A program made the translations under genes and the position numbers. The notes beneath the pieces are model-generated. The model saw only the letters and a program-made list of their open reading frames with translations. It ran no database searches and was not told where the DNA came from. A stretch of DNA of 64,000 nt. Source: CBDFNC01 sp965249895. GTDB lineage: Bacteria; Pseudomonadota; Gammaproteobacteria; Enterobacterales; CBDFNC01. Of the stretch, positions 30,054 to 39,000 are shown one piece after another. How positions within the stretch are numbered: position 1 is the first letter of the stretch; each line of letters begins with the position of its first letter. The stretch covers positions 248,001-312,000 of the forward strand of contig CBDFNC010000004.1 in NCBI GenBank assembly GCA_965249895.1, written 5' to 3'.

Positions 30054-33000
30054 TTAATTGCTCAGTTCCCGCTGTATAATTTGAGCAATCGATAGGATGC
30101 TGGGCGCCTCCAACATGGTTGAGTGATCGGCATCTACATATTCAACCAGAAACTCACCACACACCTTGTTCTGCCAATAGCCCTTCATCACATTCAGGTA
30201 GTCTGCGGGTTTATCTTGCGTCGCTATAAGCACAGTTGTTTTGGCGTTGCTATTAGCCAGTTTCATCGTTTTCATTGAAGTGAGGTGATGATTGTAAATC
30301 CGGAAATACCTGTCAATTTGTTGATCGTCGATACCCGGATACATACCGTTATAGGTCACCAACTTTTCTCTAAATACGTCACTACTGACGGGCTCAATTT
30401 TGTCCCGAATACGCTGATCATCCGACCCTTCAGTGTCCAACAACAGCGCCATCGAATCGATGCCACGCGCTTGCAGCATTCTTGCCATCTCATAGCTGAC
30501 ATATCCCCCATAGGAGCAACCAACGATGACATGCGCAGTGGTCACAAGATGTTCGATAAGCGAGATATAGTGGGTGGCCATTGCCTGCACATCTTCCAGG
30601 AACGGCTGATCGGAATCGACGCCTTTAGCCTGAATACCATACACGCCTAGGTGACCAGGCAACTCTTTGGCCAAGGCAAGATAAGCAAAAGCAGTTCCAC
30701 CACCTGGGTGGATGCAAATGACATTATGAATCCCATCGCCCTGTCGAAACTGGATAAGGTCTTGGCCAGGGTTATCCGTCGATTCAGCCGGCGACGCATG
30801 GGACCGTATCAGCCCACCTAATGCTTCAATGGTGGGGTTTTTAAGCAGTTCTGATACAGGTATCTGTACTGAAAGTTGTTTCTCTATTTCATGGACTACT
30901 TTAATCGCCGAAATGGATGATCCGCCAACTTCAAAGAAATTATCTCGAATGCCAATCTTCTTTTTCAGCAGAATACCCTGCCAAATTTGGTACAGCAGCA
31001 TCTCGATATTATCTCGCGGGCTAGCGGTATTGACCTGTTTTGGCGCTCGATTTTCCAGTGCGGCGCCGTGTAATGTCGCGCGATCAAGCTGTCCGCTATT
31101 TGTCAGTGGCAGCGCCTCGAGCATCACATAGTCATCGGGCGCCATCACACTTGGTAGGTCACGGGACAATATACCTTTTAATGATCCCCTTAACTCATCG
31201 ATTTCTGCCCGTGATAATTTGACGCCTTGCTCGGGTACTTTTCCTACGATAAATGCCACTAACTGTTTCCCCCCTTCCCGCGCTACCATCTCCACGGCAG
31301 CTTGCTCAACCTTGGGATGTGAAAGAATGTGCCGTTGAATGGCAGGTAATTCGATACTGACACCTCGAATTGTCACCCGGTCGCCAATTCTGCCGACCAA
31401 CGCAAGATCGCCGTTTTTCATATATCGAACCAAATCGCCGGTACGATACAGCTTTTCGTCCGAGTCCTGAGTAAAGGGGTTTGCTATGAATTTTTCCGCG
31501 GATAAATCGGGTCGATTAAGATATCCCATTGCCAGCCCGTCGCCCCCCAAATAAAGTTCACCTATTTGACCGAAGGGAACCAATTGAGCTTGGGGTGAAA
31601 GTACGTAGACGCTGGTATTGGTAATAGGCTTACCGATTGGGTAGTGTAACGCTAATTCAGTGATTTCAAAGCTGGTACTGAATGTTGTGTTTTCCGTTGG
31701 CCCGTAAACATGCAATAAATGGCTTGGTTTACCTTGAGTAAACAGGGTGTCCAGCGTAGAAACATCGATTTCTCCCCCTTTGAAAAGTAAGGTATCGAGA
31801 GCCGCAAAAACATCGGGCTTAAGTGCTACCAACTGATTAACCCGCGCCGTCGGCATAAACATCACATCGATGGCGTGCTGTTCAATCCTATGGGCTAAAG
31901 CCGGGCTATTTTGCACCACCTCGTCTGGCAAAATGGCGAGTTTCGCGCCGTTGAGCAACGCGCCCCATATTTCAAACGTCGATGCGTCAAGTGAAGGATC
32001 ACTGATCTGCGCGATCACTTGGTCTTGACTAAGCCTTACAAAATGACTGTTTTTGACCAAGCCCAGGATTGCTCGATGCGCAACCATAACCCCCTTGGGT
32101 TGATCTGTTGACTCAGGGGTAAACATGACGTATGCGGGTTGCGTTTTAATATCACAACACGGACCGGACAGGTTTTCGCTCGACAATGTGCAAGGCACTT
32201 GCTTTATGTCCACTAACTGTACCGGGTAGCTCTCACCGATATCAGGACCAGAGCCATCGCTAAGCAGATGTGTCATCTGACAGGTTTCCATCATATAACC
32301 CAGCCGGCTTAGGGGGGGGTTCGCATCCATGGGCACATAAACGGCGCCTAACTTAAGGATGGCCAGCATACTCACCACCATGCTCGGGGTGCGCTCGCAA
32401 ACCATGCCAACATACTGGTTCGCTTTTACCCCCTGCTGCGCCAGATAACGCGCCAATTGATTAGCCTTGCTATTTACTTCGTCATAGGTGAACTCCGCCT
32501 GTTCGCTGACCAGGGCCACATTGTCTGGGCTACGTTTAACATAGCGTTCAAACCACTGATGAACCCCCAGCGCCTCTACCTGGTCGCAAGTGTCATTCAG
32601 TTCATTTATTTGATAGTCCTGCTCTGCGCTAGAAAGCAAGGCAAGCTCCTGGACACAGGAATGCGGGTTGGCAGCCAAACCTGACAAGATGTTTTTGATG
32701 TGTTTTTGAAGCTGGCTCAGTTGCCAGTCAGCTAAAAGGCCAGGTTTAGACAGCAGCTTAAGTTCCAGTACATCACTTCTAGCTGCGATAACAGATAACG
32801 CGTAGTTAGTTTGTTCGCTAGCCGCGAGTCCCTTTATCTGTAATCTGTTTTTATTCGAAGCTGTCCCTTGCAACTCATCCACAGGGTAATTTTCAAACAC
32901 CACGATGGAATCAAACAGACTTTGACCTTTGACCTGAGTTAATTGCTGAATATCTTGCAGTGGTAAATAACCGTGATCTTCGAGATCAATATGCCGTTTA

Positions 33001-36000
33001 TGGATAGACTTAAGCCAATTCATCACACTAGTCCCTGGTGGGATCTCCATCACTACGGGTAGCGTATTAATAAACAAACCCACCATGGTTTCTATTCCCG
33101 GTAACTCTGCAGGACGTCCGGAAACGGTGGCGCCAAAAATGACGGTTTCATCACCGCTATAGCGAGACAATAGTAAACCCCATGCCGCTTGAATTAACAC
33201 ATTCAGGGTGCACCGGCTATTTTTCGCCAGCGTTTCCAGTGCTAGCGTTTCATCCGAGCTAAACGTCAGCGTTGTCTTTGTCGGGAACTCATCTTGACAC
33301 TCGCTCTCGGGGAGACAACTGCTTGGCAGAGCCGTCGGCGCCTCAATGCTTGCCAGTGACTTGGTCCAAAATGACTGTGCCTTAGCAATATCCTGACGCG
33401 TCAACCATCCAATGTACTGGCCATAGGGGATCACAGGCGCCAGATCACTCGGTTTACCCGTTTGAAGTGAGTGGTAAAAATGACTCAAATCACTCAAGAT
33501 AACGGGCAGGCACCAGCCGTCCATCAAGGCGTGGTGATTGGACCAAATCAGCTTAAACTGGCCTGCACCCATTTCAATGCAGGTAAATCGCATTAATGTC
33601 GGCAGCGTCGCATCAAACCCAAGGCTTTTGTCTTGCGCCTGTAGCGCCTCTATTTTAGTGCTTTGTTGGCTTTTACTCTGACCCGTCAGGTCAACATCTC
33701 GCCAGTTTATCTCTGCTGTATCCGTTACGACCTGATGCCTTACCCCGTCATCCGTCAGCAAGAAAGCGGTGCGTAAAATATCGTAGCGTGCGATAACCCC
33801 TTGCCACGCCTGTTTCAATACACAGGGCTCAATCTGCTCTAACGATAACGTTAATTGCGTTACATAAGCGTCTTTGACTAACTCACTGTGGTACAACAGA
33901 CCTTGCTGCATACCTGTGGCTGGGTAAACATCGCTGATGTGCAAGTGTTGAGAAGATAAAACCTGACTCCAGCTATCCAGGTCCTGTTGTTTTACGCTTG
34001 CCAGGGGCACGTCGGCAGGTGTCAATCTCGCACCATCACGTGTCGAGCAGTGTTCGATGATCTGTTGCAAAACGCGCGCTATCGCGTCGACCATTGCAGA
34101 AATAGCCGCTGATGAAAACGCCGCCAAATCAAAATTGACATCAAAGCTTAATTGGCCATTTTTTACCCGGCCATTGAGTGCAATGGCGTAGCTTTGCATA
34201 TGATTGAAGCTGCCATCCTCTCCCGTTGCTTGCGATGAAAATGAAAATTCGGCATCGGGATCTATCATTTGGTCCAATTGACCAAAGTAATTAAACAAGA
34301 TTTCCGGTGAGGCCTCCCGGTGATGCAGCTTTTCGGGAGAAAACCATTTTAACAATCCATAACCCATGCCCTTGTTCGGCACGGCGCGAATTTGCTCCTT
34401 TACAGCACAAATCAGATCGCCAAGCTCACCCCGTTTCGCATTAAGAATAAGTGGGTAGTTGGAAGTGAACCAACCAAGGGTTTGACTAACCTCTAAATGG
34501 CTATCGAGCCCGTCGCGACCATGGGTTTCCAATGTCAATGGAAGTGGAGAATAGTCATCGCTGTGTTGCCCCCTCGATTGCCGCCATTCATCTAAGCCAA
34601 GCAATAACGCCGATAGCAGAAGCTCTTGAACTTCAGTACCGTATGCCTGCTGGGTATTTTTGAGCAGAGCCTGAGTCTGCCCTACAGTTAACGTCAGCGA
34701 TTTTTCGCCGCGCTGTCCCCTGTTAAGGGCAGCACCATCTTTCGGTAGCGGTCGCGCCACAGCCAAATCCGATAGCGACTCTTGCCAATATGGCCGTTCA
34801 CTTTCGACAGAGCCCAGGACACGACTACTGGTAAGCCATTGCCCCCATTGCTGATAGGATGCCGTTTTCTCTTCCGGAATAAGTGGTAAGCCTTGCTTAA
34901 ACTGTCCGTAAAGCAGCTGAAGATCATCGAGTAGAATACGCCAGGACACGCCATCGACGACCAGGTGATGGATCACCAGAAAGAGCTTGTTACCCGCATC
35001 CGACGTCAGTAACACAGCCTTAAATATGGGGCCTTGTCCGATGTTGAGACTCAGTTGAACCCGCTGGCATTGCGTTTCTAAATCAGCCAGATCCTGGCTG
35101 TCAAAATGGGTTTGCATTACCGAATCTGACTGAATTTCGGCGCTGACCGGCTCAAAACTTGCCTGCCAGTGGGCAGAGTCTGCTGGTTTAGCAAACTGAA
35201 GCCTCAGTGCATCGTGCCTTTGATAAAGGGCTGACACACATTGCTCGAGTAATGTTAACGAAAAATCGGCGGGGACATTTAGCAATATTGATTGATTAAA
35301 ATGGTGGGGACTGTTTCCTTTACTATGGTGAAAAAATTCATGTTGAATGGGCAACAGTGGCAGCTTGCCAATCACGCTCTCCTGAGGGGCTTGAACCCGC
35401 TTTTTCATCGCAATATGTGGCGTTAGCGCGGAAATAGTCGGATTATCAAAAAGTTGCTTTACGGTAAAGTGCAGCCCCAACTTTGCTGCGCGAGATACCG
35501 CCTGCATGGACATAATGGAATCTCCACCCAAGGAAAAGAAATTATCGTGCACACTCACGGGATCACATTTAAGCAATTGGGACCAGATCCGGGCTATGTC
35601 GATTTCGATATCCGTCGAGGGCGCCACGCGAGCTGTGGTTTGGGTAACGGCGCTTGGCTTAGTGAGTGCCTTCTTATCGATTTTGCCATTATTGGTCAGC
35701 GGCCATGCATCCAATCGCGCCCATAATACTGGCGTCATGTAATCTGGTAGCCGTTGACTAAGCTCACCGGTCAGACGTTGAAATAACTCCTCGTCTGGCA
35801 ACGCAGAATTATCTTGCCCGGCTATGACATAGGCCACCAGCTGGCGATGACCGGAAGCGGAACTTTGCACCATCACCAATGCCCCTTCAACCCCCTTACA
35901 GGCATTTAGTTGTTGCTCAATCTCGCCAAGCTCTACGCGGAATCCGCGGATTTTAATTTGCTCATCGCTACGGCCAATAAAGACAAGATCACCGTCACGC

Positions 36001-39000
36001 CGTCGACGCACCAGATCACCACTGTGATAGAGGCGTTCACCTGGCGTGAAGGGACTTTGAATGAATTTTTGCTCCGTTAATTCGGGCTGGTTCAAATAAC
36101 CACGTGCAATCCCGGCACCGGCGAGATAAAGGTGGCCGGCGACGCCAAAAGGAACGGGATTCAACGCATCATCGAGCACATAGGTTTTGACCTTGCCGAT
36201 CCCCTGACCAATATTACGCGGGTCACCCCCTTGCTGATACCGATGAACCGTAGAGCACACGCTGTTTTCCGTCGGACCATATTCGTTAAACAGGCGGGTG
36301 TGTGACGCAAACCGCTCAATCACCTCGCTGGATACGGCTTCTCCGGACACGATAATACGTGGGATCAAAGGTGCATCCCCTGGCAATACCAATTCAGCAA
36401 GTAACACTGGGGGTATATAGGCCACCGCGAATCGCTCCGGCTCTACGAGATACTTCTGCAGCGTCTCTAATTGAAACCTTTTTTCTTCCGATACGATATG
36501 CAGTGGCCGGCCACTGGAGATTGCGCCCCAGATACTGGCCACAGACGAATCGAATGAAAAGTTTGTCAGGTAGAGGAAACCTGCATGAGCATCGAGATCA
36601 TTTGCCGATAAATCGAGATATTGGTATTGGCACTTGATATAGTTGACCACTCCAGCTTGTTCAACCAACACGCCCTTAGGCTTGCCTGTCGATCCCGATG
36701 TATAAATAATGTAAGCCAAATCTGACACACTGGGTTTCGTCATCGGTTGCGGTTTTTCCACAGAATAAGTCTGTGAAGAAAACCCATCCACATCCAATAC
36801 GATACAGCCATTAACGACAGGGGACTCACCGCTAAACAGATGTGACTGGGCCAACAACACCGGGGATTTGCTGTCCTCAAGAATAAAAGTCAGTCTGGAC
36901 AATGGCGCCTTCGTATCGATTGGAAGATAGGCGCCACCCGCTTTTAGGGTAGCCAGCATAGCAATGATCATTTGCGGCGAGCGCTCGACGAACACAGCGA
37001 CAGGCACGTTAGCATCCACCCCTAAGGTGACCAGGTGCTGACCGAGCTGATTGGCTTTTTTATCCAACTCCGCATAGGTCAGCCTCTCACCCTCATACTC
37101 TAACGCCACATGGTGAGGCTGTCGCGCCAGTTGCTTCTCAAACAAGTCCACCAGCAAGGTCTGATCGACCTCAAGGGTATCCAGCGTATTGTCGAACAAT
37201 ACACTTGACTGTTCTGTTTCTGGTATTAGCGCCAGCGCCATCACATCAATATCGGGCTGTCTCAGCATGTTTTGTAACAAGCATTCAAAATGACGCCCCA
37301 ATCCTTCGATTGTGTCTCGCGAAAACAAGTCTAAGGCAAAATTCCACCCCAGTCGTAATTGTCCGTTAACCTCCCGCACACCGAGTGTAAGATCGAATCG
37401 AGCCTCTACACTCGATGGTTTTTGTGCAGTAAGGCGAGCGCTTCCCAACAACAATGAGTCGCAGGAAGATTGCTCCAAGACCATCATGATTTGAAAAATG
37501 GGGTGGTAGTTGAATCGCCGGGTGGCATTATTATTCTGTATGACTTTCTCAAATGGTAACGATTGATGAGCAAAGTCGTTTAGCAGGTCGGCGTGGCTTT
37601 GCGACACCAATAGAGCGAAGTTAATGTTATCCGGTAAGCGGGTTCGCAATGCAAGATTGTTAACAAAGAACCCAATTAGTCCATCAAGATCAGGGTGCTC
37701 ACGGTTAGCAACCGGCGTACCTATGACAATGTCTTTGCTGCCGGAATAGCGACTCAACAACACAGTGAAGGCGCTATACAATACTGTAAAAGGGGTTGTA
37801 CCCTGTGATTTGGCATACGCCAGTACCTGGCTGGACAGGTCAACACTTAGATCAGAATAATGTGTCTCTCCCCGGTAGCTGGCTTTTTCCGGACGAGAAA
37901 AATCAGTGGGTAAGCTATGAGTCTCTGGGACGTCCGCCAATCTTGTCTGCCAATACTCTGAAGACGAAAGCTGTGCCTGTGAATCTTTGCTAAATTGACA
38001 CCGCTGCCACACCGAGTAATCCACATATTGAAAAGCTAAAGGCGCTTTTTCAATGGGTTTGCGATGGACTAATGCCAAGTAACAAGATTGTAACTCCTCA
38101 AGCAAGACCTCCACAGACCATCCATCGATGGCGATATGGTGAATGGTTAGTAACAGCACATACTGGTCTTCACTTAGCATTGCCAGACCGGCGCGAACAA
38201 CCGGACCATTAGACAGATCGAAAGGCTGGTCAAAAAGCGTTTTCTCAAAATCAGCCAGTGCAGACGCCGGGTCGGGCAGCTGCTGCGCATCGAGGCGCTG
38301 CAAGATATCAGCAACAGGCGGCATAACGCGTTGCACCGGCCCCTGCTCTGTCATCGTGTACACTGTTCGTAATACATCATGACGATTAACAATAAAATCA
38401 ATACTTTGTGATAAGGCACTCTCCTCGAGTCGACCCTCTATATGGTACATAAGGGGAATGCCATAATATCGGCCATGGGTCTCGATATTATCCAATGTCC
38501 ACAATCTCTGCTGGGAATGAGACAATGCCACCCCATTTGTCGCGTCCACTTTTCTTATCGGGAGAACCGCTTTATCTTTTTTGTCGGCGCTAAGCCCATC
38601 ACACAAACGGGCTAATTGGCGGATCGAAGGAGCGTCAAATAAAGCTTTTAGCGCCAGTGTGACAGCCAGCTTCCTCTCCAGCCGACTGATCATCTTGATG
38701 GCCAACAGTGAATGTCCGCCAAGGGTAAAGAAGTTGTGATTTATATCTGGATCGTCAATAGATAGCAGCTCAGACCAAATAGCAGCGATTACTTTTTCTG
38801 TTGCCGTTGAAGCCGAGTGATGCACCTCGTTAGCTTGTGAAGGCGTTGGACTCGGTAACGCCTTGCGATCCACTTTGCGATTATAGGTAAGGGGAAATGC
38901 AGTCATGACCACAAAAAATGTGGGCGTCATATAATATGGCAGCGCTTCAGACAAAAGCGCTCTGAGCGAGCCCACCAGCTGCTGTTCGCTGTGCTGGCTT

